DNA of 64,000 nucleotides from an uncultured Nitrosomonadaceae bacterium (GCA_943787405.1 CALSMH010000001.1:248001-312000), one strand, 5' to 3'; positions 18,963 to 28,892 are shown, counted from the first letter of the stretch. Notes: a model not told the origin generated them from the sequence alone. Made by a program: numbers and translations.

Positions 18963-19666
18963 TTCTGAGCTACCCGTTCTATTTCTTTGATGTCTGCATG
19001 ACGAACATCTTTTCCTTTCACCAGATAGATTACATATTCGGACATATTTTTTGCATGATCTCCAATGCGCTCAATCGCTTTGGCGGCAAATAGAATCTCT
19101 ATTGAAGAAGAAATATTACGCGGGTCCTCCATCATAAAGGTAACAAGTTGGCGGATAATAGAACGGAATTCTTCGTCGACCAATTCATCTTGACGAGCTA
19201 CTTGAGCTGCTTCTGTTACGTCAAGACGGGCAAAAGCATCCAATGATTTACGTAACATTTCCATCGCAATATTAGCAACATGTCTGATTTCGTTAAAACG
19301 AGGTTTGTGAATACGATCATCGGCATAAATTAGTTGTGCCATTCGCGCAATTTTTGCAGCTTCATCACCCATACGCTCTAGATCGGTAATAATCTTGATT
19401 ACCATTATAATCATACGTAGATCACCAGCAGCTGGCTGTCTGCGTGCAATGGTCTGACTGCAAATTTCATCAATTGAAACTTCCATTTCGTTGACACGAT
19501 GATCATTGGCTACAACCTGTTCCATTAAATCCTGATCTGCTGTGGTTAGTGCTTTAACTGCGTGCTCGATTTGTTCTTCAACAATTCCACCCATTTTTAG
19601 CACACTCATTCGTACCGATTTGAGATCGGCATCAAATTGTTTAGATATATGTTTCCTACTTGCCAT
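18959..19666 (-). CDS. phoU: Phosphate signalling protein PhoU
   Basis: PhoU lowers phosphate uptake and holds PhoR/PhoB signalling in the off state when phosphate is sufficient. The 235-residue protein is two repeats of a three-helix bundle, each with a metal-binding E/DxxxD motif: [10 protein letters not shown] and [18 protein letters not shown] in the first half, DELVDEEF and [18 protein letters not shown] in the second. GAGGTG stands before the ATG. The gene is coupled to fumC, not to pst genes, which is unusual. Confidence 0.95.
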   Translation of the reverse strand: MASRKHISKQFDADLKSVRMSVLKMGGIVEEQIEHAVKALTTADQDLMEQVVANDHRVNEMEVSIDEICSQTIARRQPAAGDLRMIIMVIKIITDLERMGDEAAKIARMAQLIYADDRIHKPRFNEIRHVANIAMEMLRKSLDAFARLDVTEAAQVARQDELVDEEFRSIIRQLVTFMMEDPRNISSSIEILFAAKAIERIGDHAKNMSEYVIYLVKGKDVRHADIKEIERVAQK

Positions 19667-19734
19667 TTTGCACCTCTACATTATTGAGGAAATTGTAATT
19701 TGAATAAATTGTCAAAATTCTCTTATGTCCCAAG

Positions 19735-20400
19735 TCATATATTTATAATACGAACACCGTTATTAGTGCCAAGTATTAACATATTCGCCCCGCGTTTCGC
19801 AAACAGACCGTTTGTTACGATACCGGTTATGTGGTTGAGGTCCATCTCTAGTTCAGCTGGATTCAGAATCTTTAGGCAGTGTACATCTAAAATTATATTT
19901 CCATTGTCAGTCGTAAACCCTTCGCGGAGAACAGGGTGGCCGCCTAACCGTACTAATTCTCGTGCGACATAACTACGCGCCATTGGGATAACTTCTATTG
20001 GTAATGGGAACTCCCCTAGCACGCTTACAAGCTTACTCTGGTCGGCAATACAAATAAATTTCTTTGCTGTTGCAGCAACGATTTTTTCTCTTGTTAATGC
20101 TCCCCCACCGCCTTTTATCATATGTAAATGTTCAGTAATTTCATCTGCCCCATCTACATAAACTGGTATTTCACTGACGCTATTTAATTCTAGTACTTGA
20201 ATATGGTGGCTTTTTAGTCGCTGAGCTGTATCATCAGAACTTGCTACTGCTCCATCAATTTTATGTTTGACCTTAGCTAGTTCATCTATAAAATAATTTG
20301 CAGTGGAACCTGTGCCTACTCCTACGATACTGCCTATAGGAATGTGTTGAATAGCAGCTTGGGCAACTTCACGTTTTTGTTCATCTTGTGTTTGGGTCAT
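19735..20400 (-). CDS. rpiA: Ribose-5-phosphate isomerase A
   Basis: RpiA interconverts ribulose 5-phosphate and ribose 5-phosphate in the pentose phosphate and Calvin pathways. The 221-residue protein has [13 protein letters not shown] near 30-42, the catalytic region DGADEI near 84-89 and the phosphate-binding [11 protein letters not shown] near 96-106. I chose the ATG at 20400 because AGGAAAATC lies directly ahead; an in-frame ATG at 20415 would overlap that site. It heads the minus-strand run with phoU and fumC. Confidence 0.95.
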   Translation of the reverse strand: MTQTQDEQKREVAQAAIQHIPIGSIVGVGTGSTANYFIDELAKVKHKIDGAVASSDDTAQRLKSHHIQVLELNSVSEIPVYVDGADEITEHLHMIKGGGGALTREKIVAATAKKFICIADQSKLVSVLGEFPLPIEVIPMARSYVARELVRLGGHPVLREGFTTDNGNIILDVHCLKILNPAELEMDLNHITGIVTNGLFAKRGANMLILGTNNGVRIINI

Positions 20401-20539
20401 GATTTTCCTATGCATAATAGCGTGTCTGATTCATTAGAATAGCTCTATCTGAAGATTTTAACAATTAACTCTATACTAAGCATTGGCTTTAGCATGATAA
20501 AATTCCTTAATATTTATGATTTCTTAAATTTTTGTACAA

Positions 20540-22051
20540 ATGAAAACTGATTATCTTAAAAAAATTCTTACTGCCCAAGTTTATGATGTGGCAATAGAGA
20601 CCCCGCTAGAACTTGCGCCAGGTTTATCTAAACGTATTAACAATCAGTTGTTACTGAAGCGTGAGGATATGCAGGAGGTATTCTCATTTAAGTTGCGCGG
20701 CGCCCATAACAAAATGAGCAAGCTTTCTCCTGAGATACTTAAACGAGGTGTTGTGACAGCTTCTGCTGGAAATCATGCGCAGGGGGTAGCGCTAGTAGCA
20801 AGGCGGTTAAATTGTAAAGCTACAATCGTAATGCCGGTAACTACACCACAAATTAAAATACAAGCGGTTGAAGCTTATGGAGCAAATATAATTCTTCATG
20901 GAGATTCTTTTGACGATGCTTATGCTCAAGCAATGAAGCTTGCAACACAGAAGAAATTAACTTTTATTCCTCCGTATGATGACCCTGAAATTATTGCTGG
21001 GCAAGGAACCATAGGGATGGAGATTTTGCGACAGCACACTAAGCCTCTTCATGCTGTATTTGTGCCAATAGGTGGTGGCGGTCTTATTTCTGGCATTGCT
21101 GCATATATCAAAAGTTTGCATCCGGAAATAAAGATTATTGGGGTAGAGCCTGTTGATTCAAATGCAATGTACCTTTCATTACAAAAAGGTCGTCGCGTTA
21201 AGATTCCCCAAGTTGGAGTATTTGCTGATGGTGTGGCGATTAAACAAGTGGGCAAAGAAACTTTCCGCCTTTGTCGTGAATTGGTAGATGAAATAATTCT
21301 GGTTGATACGGATGCCATCTGTGCCGCTATTAAGGATGTATTTGAAGACACACGTGTTATGTTGGAACCATCAGGAGCTCTTTCAATTGCTGGAGCTAAA
21401 CTATATTGCTGTCGGGAGGAGCTTCGAGGTAAAACTATCGTTGCAGTTGCCTCCGGTGCCAATATGAATTTTGATCGGTTACGACATGTTTCTGAGCGGG
21501 CTGAAATAGGTGAGGAACGTGAAGCAGTAATGTCAGTAACTATTCCTGAAAAGCCGGGCAGCTTCAAGAAATTTTGTTCCATGCTAGGAACAAAAAGTAT
21601 TACTGAATTTAATTATCGCTATGATGATCCGAAAGAAGCGCGTGTATTTGTGGGAGTATCAGTTCGGAATCGTAATGAGACCGAAAAATTAATCAAACTT
21701 CTGGAAAAAAATGGCTTGCATACTGAGAATCTTAGCGATAATGAGATGGCAAAATTACATATACGCTATCTAGTTGGGGGACATGCCAGTGGAATAAAAA
21801 ATGAAGTTCTTTATCGCTTTGAATTTCCTGCGCGTCCCGGTGCGCTGATGAAGTTCTTAAATAGTATGGGTCATAATTGGAATATTAGCTTATTTCACTA
21901 TCGTAATCATGGTACTGATTATGGTCGTGTGCTAGTTGGTATAGACGTGCCACCTGGGAATCACGCTAAATTTAAAAAATTTCTTAGCCAGCTTGGCTAC
22001 CGTTATTGGGATGAGAGTAAAAATCCAGCTTATAAAATGTTTCTTAGTTAG
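20540..22051 (+). CDS. ilvA: Threonine ammonia-lyase, biosynthetic
   Basis: IlvA converts threonine to 2-oxobutanoate and ammonia, the first step to isoleucine. The 503-residue protein has a PLP domain with the Schiff-base Lys 51 in SFKLRGAHNK, the ASAGNHAQGVA substrate loop near 74 and the phosphate-binding GGGGLISG near 178. Residues from about 330 to the end form two ACT-like regulatory subdomains (each with a G-S/R-PG-L/S-xxF pattern: PEKPGSFKKF and PARPGALMKF). Presence of both means isoleucine feedback control, as in the E. coli enzyme. Confidence 0.96.
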   Translation: MKTDYLKKILTAQVYDVAIETPLELAPGLSKRINNQLLLKREDMQEVFSFKLRGAHNKMSKLSPEILKRGVVTASAGNHAQGVALVARRLNCKATIVMPVTTPQIKIQAVEAYGANIILHGDSFDDAYAQAMKLATQKKLTFIPPYDDPEIIAGQGTIGMEILRQHTKPLHAVFVPIGGGGLISGIAAYIKSLHPEIKIIGVEPVDSNAMYLSLQKGRRVKIPQVGVFADGVAIKQVGKETFRLCRELVDEIILVDTDAICAAIKDVFEDTRVMLEPSGALSIAGAKLYCCREELRGKTIVAVASGANMNFDRLRHVSERAEIGEEREAVMSVTIPEKPGSFKKFCSMLGTKSITEFNYRYDDPKEARVFVGVSVRNRNETEKLIKLLEKNGLHTENLSDNEMAKLHIRYLVGGHASGIKNEVLYRFEFPARPGALMKFLNSMGHNWNISLFHYRNHGTDYGRVLVGIDVPPGNHAKFKKFLSQLGYRYWDESKNPAYKMFLS

Positions 22052-22081
22052 AGGCAGAATTAAATTTTTAATATTTTTGGC

Positions 22082-22645
22082 TTAGATTTTGCATCCATTC
22101 TCATCACAAAGAGCAGTATTTGTTTGTGATCCTGCAGGGGGCTCTGTTGATACAATTCTTTCGGATAATAATGTTCCAATTGAGTGCCCAAGTGTTAGAT
22201 CACTTATGTGGCCAAACTTGTGTAAACGCAGTTTTCCCGCTTTATCGATTAAAATAAGAGTTGGGGTTCCTTGCATCTGATATGCGCTCATAGTTAGCGG
22301 TAAACCCTTATCATGGTCGCCGTATTTGTCGATTCCAACTGGAAAGCGAAGCCGATATTCATGAACAAATACTTCAAGCGCCTCTTTTCCCATAACAGAA
22401 TGGTGTTCAAAAACAGTATGAAGGCCAATTACCGCAACTTTCTCTGGATCGAATTCATCGTAAATTTTTTGTGCTTGCGGAATACCAACTTGCACACAAC
22501 CTGGACAGAGCATTTGGAAAGAATGTATTACCACAACTTTTCCAAGTAATGAGGCAAGTGTAATTGGTTCTAATGTGTTGATCCAATCGGAGGTTTGTAA
22601 TTCAGGGGCAAGACCCTCACGAGTATCAGTTCTTGTATCTAACAT
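22082..22645 (-). CDS. Thioredoxin-fold redoxin (TlpA/AhpC-like)
   Basis: The 187-residue protein has a redoxin domain: LASLLGKVVVIHSFQMLCPGC near 30-50 (shown in part; CPGC is the active-site pair), a central YQMQGTPTLILIDKAGKLR near 122 with the cis-proline after Thr, and a C-terminal tail with a second cysteine pair (CDENGCKI). No signal peptide is seen, so it probably acts in the cytoplasm. The CxxC is unlike typical peroxiredoxins, so a thiol reductase or disulfide role is likely. It is convergent with ilvA. Confidence 0.8.
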   Translation of the reverse strand: MLDTRTDTREGLAPELQTSDWINTLEPITLASLLGKVVVIHSFQMLCPGCVQVGIPQAQKIYDEFDPEKVAVIGLHTVFEHHSVMGKEALEVFVHEYRLRFPVGIDKYGDHDKGLPLTMSAYQMQGTPTLILIDKAGKLRLHKFGHISDLTLGHSIGTLLSERIVSTEPPAGSQTNTALCDENGCKI

Positions 22646-22839
22646 TATAGGTTCCTATGAAAAATTTTTTTACCAATAGTAGTTAGGCCTTTCTTATTCG
22701 TCAAGGAAGGCTTTATCTAAAAGAGGCAAACAGATGCCGTTAATATTAGCAGAACATATGCAGCCCCAGAACCATAAAATAATGCCATGCTAGAATACTG
22801 CTCTAGTTTGCAAAAGTAACAATTACAGTAAATATAAAT

Positions 22840-23880
22840 TTGAACACTATTACTTTTACGCGCCCAGATGATATGCACTTACATCTTAGGGATGGTGAGC
22901 AAATGCAAGCAGTGCTACCTGACACTGTAAGACGATTTGCTCGTGCTATTGTAATGCCTAACCTCCGGCCACCAGTAATAACAACAGACTTAGCATTAGC
23001 GTACAGTTCACGTATTTCTTCTGCATTGGCAGCGAATATAGGGATGAAATTTGAACCGTTGATGACGTTGTATCTTACTGATAATACAAAATGCTCTGAA
23101 ATTAAGAAAGCTAAAGCAAGCGGCATGATCCGCGGAGTGAAGCTCTATCCTGCTGGCACTACCACAAACTCTGATACAGGGGTTACTGATATAGCCAAGT
23201 GCTTTCCTGTACTAGAAGCTATGGAGCAGGAAAACATGCCCTTGTTAGTGCATGGCGAAGTAAATGATCCCGAAATAGATATTTTTGATAAAGAAAAATA
23301 TTTTATTGATAGAGTGCTTGTTACGATAGTCCGGCGTTTCCCAAATTTAAGGATTGTATTTGAACATATTACAACTAAAGAAGCAGTAGAATTTGTTAAA
23401 GAGGCGTCAGAGAATATTGGCGCGACCATTACGGCCCATCATTTGCTTCTTAATCGTAATGCTATACTTCAGGGTGGAATCCATCCTCACTATTATTGTT
23501 TACCAGTACTTAAGCGGGAGATTCACCGCTTAGCGTTAATCGAAGCTGCTATCAACGGCAATCCAAAATTTTTTCTTGGAACTGACAGTGCCCCTCATTC
23601 TAAAAGTACCAAGGAATCTGATTGCGGTTGTGCCGGCATCTATTCCTCCCATGTAGGTATCGAACTTTATGCAGAAATTTTTGAACAGGCAGGTGCTCTG
23701 GAAAAGCTGGAAGGATTTGCTAGTTTTTTTGGCGCAGACTTTTATGGATTACCACGGAATAGAGAAAGTATTACACTTACAAAAGAGAGCTGGAACGTTC
23801 CTATAGAGTTTGAATTTGCAGGAGAAACTTTAGTTCCATTGCGCGCAGGGAAAAGTATGATATGGAAAATTCTTGGTTGA
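22840..23880 (+). CDS. pyrC: Dihydroorotase
   Basis: PyrC closes carbamoyl-aspartate to dihydroorotate in pyrimidine synthesis. The 346-residue protein matches the class II (E. coli-type) enzyme: HLHLRDG at 13-19 with two zinc ligands, carbamylated Lys 101 in GVKLYPAG, the metal ligands in VHGEV and FEHITTK, and GTDSAPH near 248-254 with the catalytic Asp. The start appears to be the TTG at 22840, the only start codon ahead of the metal-binding motif; no good ribosome binding site is seen, so translation may be weak or the start unusual. Confidence 0.95.
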   Translation: MNTITFTRPDDMHLHLRDGEQMQAVLPDTVRRFARAIVMPNLRPPVITTDLALAYSSRISSALAANIGMKFEPLMTLYLTDNTKCSEIKKAKASGMIRGVKLYPAGTTTNSDTGVTDIAKCFPVLEAMEQENMPLLVHGEVNDPEIDIFDKEKYFIDRVLVTIVRRFPNLRIVFEHITTKEAVEFVKEASENIGATITAHHLLLNRNAILQGGIHPHYYCLPVLKREIHRLALIEAAINGNPKFFLGTDSAPHSKSTKESDCGCAGIYSSHVGIELYAEIFEQAGALEKLEGFASFFGADFYGLPRNRESITLTKESWNVPIEFEFAGETLVPLRAGKSMIWKILG

Positions 23881-23996
23881 TCAAAAAAAGGATTGGAACT
23901 GTTGATGCCTCTGTAATTTATATGCAGAGGACTAGGGGTGATTTGCGAGGTTACTAACAAGGATAAAAATATCTTTATGATTTAGAACCTAGAATC

Positions 23997-24029
23997 TCCC
24001 AAACAATAGATTTTATTTATTGTTTGGGA
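23997..24029. terminator. 12-bp perfect hairpin between convergent pyrC and cupin genes
   Basis: A perfect 12-bp stem (TCCCAAACAATA at 23997-24008 with its complement at 24018-24029) surrounds a nine-base loop. It stands between two genes that converge, where a bidirectional terminator is expected. The tails are not strongly T-rich, so it may work only as an RNA 3' end stabiliser. Confidence 0.5.
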
Positions 24030-24035
24030 AGCTGA

Positions 24036-24446
24036 TTAATTATGTGCGGTGAAGCCAAAGGCTTTATCATGAACATATACAAGCTTACATTCCTCGATGT
24101 ATTTAGCATCATGGATTCTTCCAGCTTTAATATAGCCAGTGTCACCTTTATTTAAAAAAATACGATCCCCGTCAGGAATGAGTCCGGTTGATCCAGCTGT
24201 AAAGAATTGAATAGACATTTTTCCTTCGATGACAACAGTCATGTCATCACCAGGGTGCGAATGTATTGGTTCCTCTGAGCCCGCCTCCCATTTTTCCAAC
24301 ATTACTTCAACGCCATCAGGGTTGGTGGGGAATGTGGTTCTTAAAGTAAACCCATCTGGAGTATTAGGAGCAGAAGCATGGCTTTTCCAAATAGAGCTAG
24401 TTTCAGATGTTACTTCATTATTTGTTTCGGCATCATTTTTTGACAT
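24036..24446 (-). CDS. Cupin-domain protein
   Basis: A 136-residue protein with a single cupin fold. The metal-binding motif is visible as IHSHPGDDMTVVIEGK near 62-77 (two His, then Glu) and the second motif as AGRIHDAKY near 108. The first 30 residues are polar and probably disordered. The reaction is unknown; cupins of this size include dioxygenases, isomerases and binding proteins. It is a single gene, convergent with pyrC and divergent from the quinone oxidoreductase gene. Confidence 0.75.
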   Translation of the reverse strand: MSKNDAETNNEVTSETSSIWKSHASAPNTPDGFTLRTTFPTNPDGVEVMLEKWEAGSEEPIHSHPGDDMTVVIEGKMSIQFFTAGSTGLIPDGDRIFLNKGDTGYIKAGRIHDAKYIEECKLVYVHDKAFGFTAHN

Positions 24447-24640
24447 ATATAAATCTCCAATTCTTATTCATTCGGTACTTAAATTTTAGAAATATAAGTA
24501 TAGCGGGTTCACAGATTAATATCTTAAAAATGATTCATATAAGCCACACATAAAGTAATAAAATGTACTGTAATTTATATCGTAGAATAGTGTAAGGATA
24601 AATAATCTAATTTAACTTCCAATGGTATAGGTAAGAAAAA

Positions 24641-25615
24641 ATGAAAGCAGTTTTATGTAAAGAATTTGGTTTACCTGATAGTCTTGTAGTTGAAGATATT
24701 CCTTCTCCAAAGATTAAAAATGCATATGTAATCGTTAGTGTAAAAGCTTGTGGTGTCAATTTTCCCGATACTTTAATTATTCAAGGAAAATATCAATATC
24801 AGCCTGATTTCCCATTTTCACCAGGAGCTGAAATTGCTGGTGTGATTAAAGAAGTGGGAATGGATGTCAGTGATATTGCAATCGGAGATCGTGTTTTTAC
24901 TTTTATCAGAAGCGGAGGATTTTCTGAAGAAGTTTTAGTGTCGGCTGATAAGATTTTTCATATGCCAGAGAATATGGATTTTAAGACTGCTTCTGCTCTT
25001 ATCATGACATATGGAACTTCTCATTACGCACTTAAATATAGAGCACAACTTAAACCTAGAGAGACTCTCTTAGTGCTTGGGGCCGCAGGTGGGGTGGGGC
25101 TTGCAGCAGTAGAGCTTGGAAAAATAATGGGCGCGCGAGTCATCGCTTCAGCTTCGACTGATGATAAGTTAATGGTGTGCGAGAGATCTGGAGCAGATGA
25201 ATTAATTAATTATACTACTCAGGATCTTCGTGCCGCTATTAGCCAAATTACGAATGATAAGGGAGTCGACGTTGTTTGCGATCCTGTTGGAGGCGAGATC
25301 ACAGAAAGGGCGCTGCGTTCTACCAGCTGGAAAGGTAGATACATGGTAATAGGTTTTGCCAGTGGGAAAATTTCAAAAATTGCTTTAAATCTTCCATTGC
25401 TTAAGGGTAATTCTATTGTTGGTGTATTCTGGAGTGAATTTATGCAACGAGAAAAAGAGGAATATGTTTGTGTAGTGCAAGATTTAATTTCATGGTTTTT
25501 GGAAGGAAAGCTAAATCCGATAGTTTCGAAAACTTATCCTTTGGAGCAGGTGAATTTGGCTCTCAATGACATAATACAGCGTAGAGTACTTGGAAAAATT
25601 GTATTGATTCCGTAG
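24641..25615 (+). CDS. NADPH:quinone oxidoreductase family (medium-chain dehydrogenase/reductase)
   Basis: A zinc-free MDR enzyme of 324 residues. The GroES-like domain (1-120) has the segment KACGVNFPDTLIIQGKYQ near 34-51, the signature of quinone oxidoreductases and their enoyl-reductase relatives. The Rossmann domain begins with LVLGAAGGVGLAAVELGK near 143-160. It should reduce a quinone or an activated double bond with NADPH. The substrate is not predictable. It stands alone and converges on lgt. Confidence 0.85.
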   Translation: MKAVLCKEFGLPDSLVVEDIPSPKIKNAYVIVSVKACGVNFPDTLIIQGKYQYQPDFPFSPGAEIAGVIKEVGMDVSDIAIGDRVFTFIRSGGFSEEVLVSADKIFHMPENMDFKTASALIMTYGTSHYALKYRAQLKPRETLLVLGAAGGVGLAAVELGKIMGARVIASASTDDKLMVCERSGADELINYTTQDLRAAISQITNDKGVDVVCDPVGGEITERALRSTSWKGRYMVIGFASGKISKIALNLPLLKGNSIVGVFWSEFMQREKEEYVCVVQDLISWFLEGKLNPIVSKTYPLEQVNLALNDIIQRRVLGKIVLIP

Positions 25616-25657
25616 CGGAAAATAAATTTAATCTTAAATTTTAGGTTTTGAATTTAT

Positions 25658-26446
25658 TTAGGGTCTCTGTTTTTTGTTGGCCCAGATTATCATCCATATT
25701 CCTACAACGATCATTGGCAGTGAGAGCCATTGTCCCATACTAATGCCCAGTGTAAGTACACCCATAAACCCATCTTCAGGTTCGCGGAAAAATTCAGCAA
25801 TTGAACGGAATGCGCCATAGCCAACTAGGAACATCCCAGAGACAGCCCCAACTGGTTTTGGTTTTGCTGAATAAACCCATAACAGTATAAAAAATAGTAC
25901 ACCTTCAAGTGCAAATTCATATATTTGGGAAGGATGGCGAGGGAGCCCATCTGCATTAGGAAATATCATTCCCCAAGACACATCAGTTGGCCTCCCCCAT
26001 AGCTCGGCATTAATAAAATTGCCGATACGACCTGCTCCCAGCCCTAACGGCACCAGTGGGGCAATGAAATCTGTGACAGATAGCCATTTTAATTTGAATT
26101 TATGTGCCAATATTGCCATTGTGGCAATAACGCCTAGAAAGCCTCCATGGAATGACATTCCACCTTTCCAAACGGCAAAAATTTCTAGTGGTTCTTGCAA
26201 ATAGTAGTCAAATTGATAAAACAGAATATGCCCTAAACGGCCACCAAGTATTACTCCAAGCATCCCATAAAATAGAAGGTCATCAAGTATTATGTTATTA
26301 AAGGGCGCTTGCTGATTATGTTTAATACGATAACGACCCAGTAGCATGAACATTGTAAATCCAAGTAAATACATCAGCCCGTACCAGTGGATAGAAAGCG
26401 GCCCAAGATAAATGGCAACAGGATCAAACTGTGGATGAACGAGCAT
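25658..26446 (-). CDS. lgt: Prolipoprotein diacylglyceryl transferase
   Basis: Lgt adds diacylglycerol from phosphatidylglycerol to the lipobox cysteine of prelipoproteins at the inner membrane. The 262-residue protein has seven likely helices and the family signature [17 protein letters not shown] near 139-155, with the essential Arg and Asn. The early [11 protein letters not shown] near 20-30 and GGMSFHGG near 90-97 are also typical. It is divergent from ilvD. Confidence 0.96.
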   Translation of the reverse strand: MLVHPQFDPVAIYLGPLSIHWYGLMYLLGFTMFMLLGRYRIKHNQQAPFNNIILDDLLFYGMLGVILGGRLGHILFYQFDYYLQEPLEIFAVWKGGMSFHGGFLGVIATMAILAHKFKLKWLSVTDFIAPLVPLGLGAGRIGNFINAELWGRPTDVSWGMIFPNADGLPRHPSQIYEFALEGVLFFILLWVYSAKPKPVGAVSGMFLVGYGAFRSIAEFFREPEDGFMGVLTLGISMGQWLSLPMIVVGIWMIIWANKKQRP

Positions 26447-26565
26447 AGGTCTTAGCTTTATTTGCTGTAAAATATAGATTATACGGCAAGCACGTTCTCG
26501 AAAATGCTAAACATATGCGAGAGAGAATTTGCGGCTATAAGATTCCATATTTCCCAGGAGAAATT

Positions 26566-28245
26566 ATGTCAGATAACAAGCGTAGCCAAGCTATTACCAA
26601 AGGTACGCAGCGCTCCCCAAATCGGGCCATGCTCAGAGCTGTAGGCTTCGGCGACAAAGATTTCGTTAAGCCCATAGTAGGTATAGCTAATGGGTTTTCT
26701 ACTATCACACCTTGTAATATGGGGCTAAATGAGCTGGCGACAGATGCTGAGGAGGCATTAAAGAAAGCCGGTGCAATGCCACAAATGTTTGGCACTATTA
26801 CTGTATCTGATGGCATCTCTATGGGAACAGAGGGTATGAAATACTCATTAGTATCCCGAGAAGTTATTGCAGACTCGATTGAAACTGCAGTACAGGCCGA
26901 GAGTATGGATGGTGTAATTACGGTTGGAGGTTGTGACAAAAATATGCCAGGTGCAATGATTGCAATTGCACGGATGAATATTCCATCCATTTTTGTTTAT
27001 GGGGGCACGATCAAGCCCGGTAAATATAAGGGACGTGATTTAACTATTGTCAGTGCTTTTGAAGCGGTAGGGCAATACATTGCAAATAATATTGATGAGA
27101 AAGAGTTGCTTGAAGTTGAGCGTCATGCCTGCCCTGGTGCGGGATCTTGCGGAGGAATGTTTACTGCAAACACCATGTCGTCTGCATTTGAAGTAATGGG
27201 GATGAGCCTCCCGTACTCTTCAACTATGGCTGCAGAAGATGAGGAGAAGCGTAAGAGTTCTATTCATTCTGCAGAAGTATTAGTCAATGCAATTAAGAAT
27301 CAAATATTACCGCGTGACATTATCACTAGAAAGTCTATTGAAAACGTTATTGCTGTTATTATGGCAGTAGGTGGTTCGACTAATGCAGTATTGCATTTTC
27401 TTGCGATTGCACATGCAGCGGAAGTAGAAATCTCAATTGATGACTTTGAGCGAATACGTGGAAAAGTTCCTGTGTTGTGTGATTTGAAACCTTCGGGGCG
27501 TTATGTTGCGACCGATTTGCACATTGCAGGCGGTATTCCTCAGGTAATGAAGATGCTACTAGAGCATAATCTGCTACATGGAGATTGCCTGACTATTAGT
27601 GGTCAGACGGTTTCTGAAATACTGAAGGATATTCCTGCAACTCCAAGAAAAGATCAGGATGTTATTCGTCAATGGGATAATCCTTTATATGAACAGGGAC
27701 ACCTTGCCATACTTAAGGGAAACCTTTCTCCCGAGGGTTGTGTGGCGAAAATTACTGGGGTAAAAACGCCAAAAATAACTGGTCCTGCAATGATATTTGA
27801 ATCAGAAGAAAGTTGCATGGCCGCCATAGTGGCGAGAAAAATTAAGCCCGGGGATATAGTAGTAATACGTTATGAGGGTCCAAAAGGTGGTCCGGGTATG
27901 CGGGAAATGCTCTCGCCTACTGCAGCTCTTATTGGTGAGGGGCTTGGAGATTCAGTTGGACTTATCACCGATGGTCGTTTTTCTGGTGGCACATACGGTA
28001 TGGTAGTTGGGCATGTTTCGCCTGAAGCTTTTGTTGGTGGACTCATTGCATTGGTGCATGAGGGCGATTCAATCACTATAGATGCAGAAAACAGACTGTT
28101 ACAGCTAAATGTGTCCGAGGAAGAAATCTCTAGTCGCCGTGTAAAATGGCAGCCACCTAAACCACGTTATACACGTGGTGTGCTAGCAAAATATGCAAAA
28201 TTAGTTTCCACTGCCAGTACAGGCGCAATAACGGATTCCTCATAA
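26566..28245 (+). CDS. ilvD: Dihydroxy-acid dehydratase
   Basis: IlvD dehydrates the dihydroxy acids that precede the 2-oxo acids of valine and isoleucine. The protein is 559 residues if started at the ATG at 26566, which has AGGAG five bases ahead; the frame is open further upstream but the extra 17 residues lack a ribosome site. Cluster cysteines are seen in [16 protein letters not shown] and [16 protein letters not shown]. The wording around these sites and the short length match the plant/actinobacterial-type enzymes known to carry a 2Fe-2S cluster rather than the 616-residue 4Fe-4S E. coli type. Confidence 0.96.
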   Translation: MSDNKRSQAITKGTQRSPNRAMLRAVGFGDKDFVKPIVGIANGFSTITPCNMGLNELATDAEEALKKAGAMPQMFGTITVSDGISMGTEGMKYSLVSREVIADSIETAVQAESMDGVITVGGCDKNMPGAMIAIARMNIPSIFVYGGTIKPGKYKGRDLTIVSAFEAVGQYIANNIDEKELLEVERHACPGAGSCGGMFTANTMSSAFEVMGMSLPYSSTMAAEDEEKRKSSIHSAEVLVNAIKNQILPRDIITRKSIENVIAVIMAVGGSTNAVLHFLAIAHAAEVEISIDDFERIRGKVPVLCDLKPSGRYVATDLHIAGGIPQVMKMLLEHNLLHGDCLTISGQTVSEILKDIPATPRKDQDVIRQWDNPLYEQGHLAILKGNLSPEGCVAKITGVKTPKITGPAMIFESEESCMAAIVARKIKPGDIVVIRYEGPKGGPGMREMLSPTAALIGEGLGDSVGLITDGRFSGGTYGMVVGHVSPEAFVGGLIALVHEGDSITIDAENRLLQLNVSEEEISSRRVKWQPPKPRYTRGVLAKYAKLVSTASTGAITDSS

Positions 28246-28266
28246 CTTAATAAATTCATAAGTTGT

Positions 28267-28408
28267 GTCTAAATGTGAATTGAAAAGTTGTGATTTGTAG
28301 GAATCGTTACAGATATACGAACTTCAGGGTAAAAATTAAGTCTAAAATGTGAACCGAAAATTTGTGATCCGCAGTAATGGTTACAGAGATGCGAACTTCA
28401 GGGTAAAA
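28267..28408 (+). repeat. Imperfect tandem duplication of about 68 bases upstream of the cytochrome c gene
   Basis: Copy 1 is 28267-28334 and copy 2 is 28340-28408. They align almost end to end; about ten positions differ, and the last 16 bases (gaacttcagggtaaaa) are identical. Both lie in the leader of the c-552-like gene (start 28455). The conserved block may carry promoter or regulator sites in duplicate. Confidence 0.85.
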
Positions 28409-28454
28409 TATAGAATTTTAGTTTATTTATTAACTTTGTTAGGAGAAAGTGAAT

Positions 28455-28766
28455 ATGAAAGCTGCATGGATGGGAGTAGTTGCAGTATCAGCCCTTTTAT
28501 TGACTGGTACCGCGCAAGCAGATTCTGCTTTGGCTAGTAGTAGTGGCTGTTTGAATTGCCACATGGTTGAGGCGAAAATGGTCGGGCCAGGATTCAAGCA
28601 AATAGCTGCTAAGTATAAGGGAGATGCAGGTGCTGCAGCAATGTTAGCTGGAAAAGTAAAGAATGGATCCAAGGGTACTTGGGGTCCGATCCCTATGCCA
28701 CCAAATACAATGGTTAATGATGAAAACATTGGAAAATTAGTGGCTTGGATTTTATCTCTAAAGTAA
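28455..28766 (+). CDS. Monohaem cytochrome c (c-551/c-552 family)
   Basis: A small periplasmic electron carrier, likely donor to the oxidase encoded at the start of the window. The 103-residue precursor has a signal peptide (1-22, ending AQA) and an 81-residue mature protein with one haem site, CLNCH near 32-36, and an axial Met in IPMPPNTM near 77-84. The spacing and the C-terminal LVAWILSLK are like cytochrome c-552 of Nitrosomonas and c-551 of Pseudomonas. The ATG at 28455 has AGGAGA eight bases ahead; a GTG at 28449 is too close to it. A strong terminator follows, so it is a single-gene unit. Confidence 0.92.
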   Translation: MKAAWMGVVAVSALLLTGTAQADSALASSSGCLNCHMVEAKMVGPGFKQIAAKYKGDAGAAAMLAGKVKNGSKGTWGPIPMPPNTMVNDENIGKLVAWILSLK

Positions 28767-28780
28767 ACTAGATTCATATC

Positions 28781-28814
28781 AAAAAAGCCGATGCATAATT
28801 GTGTCGGCTTTTTT
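28781..28814 (+). terminator. Rho-independent terminator after the cytochrome c gene
   Basis: An 11-bp stem (AAAAAAGCCGA with TCGGCTTTTTT) encloses a 12-base loop and ends in a run of T. It lies 15 bases after the cytochrome stop codon and is the clearest terminator in the window. By symmetry it would also work on the other strand. Confidence 0.92.
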
Positions 28815-28892
28815 ATTTTCTACGCCCTGAGAATCTTTGTATGAAATTTTCATGCTATCGTATTAAATCTTAAATAAATTTAACTTAAGGCT

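Noticed and set aside
21049-21582. 177-codon frame on the minus strand
   Set aside because: It lies wholly inside ilvA, has no family features, and is low-complexity Ser/Thr/Pro as expected for an antisense frame.
22733-22792. 19-codon frame (starts MPLILAEH) before pyrC, a possible leader peptide
   Set aside because: No ribosome site of note, no pyrimidine-sensing run or terminator/antiterminator pair between it and pyrC.
25624-25641. AT-only palindrome between the quinone oxidoreductase gene and lgt
   Set aside because: Consists only of A and T apart from one C in a very AT-rich gap; too weak to call a terminator.
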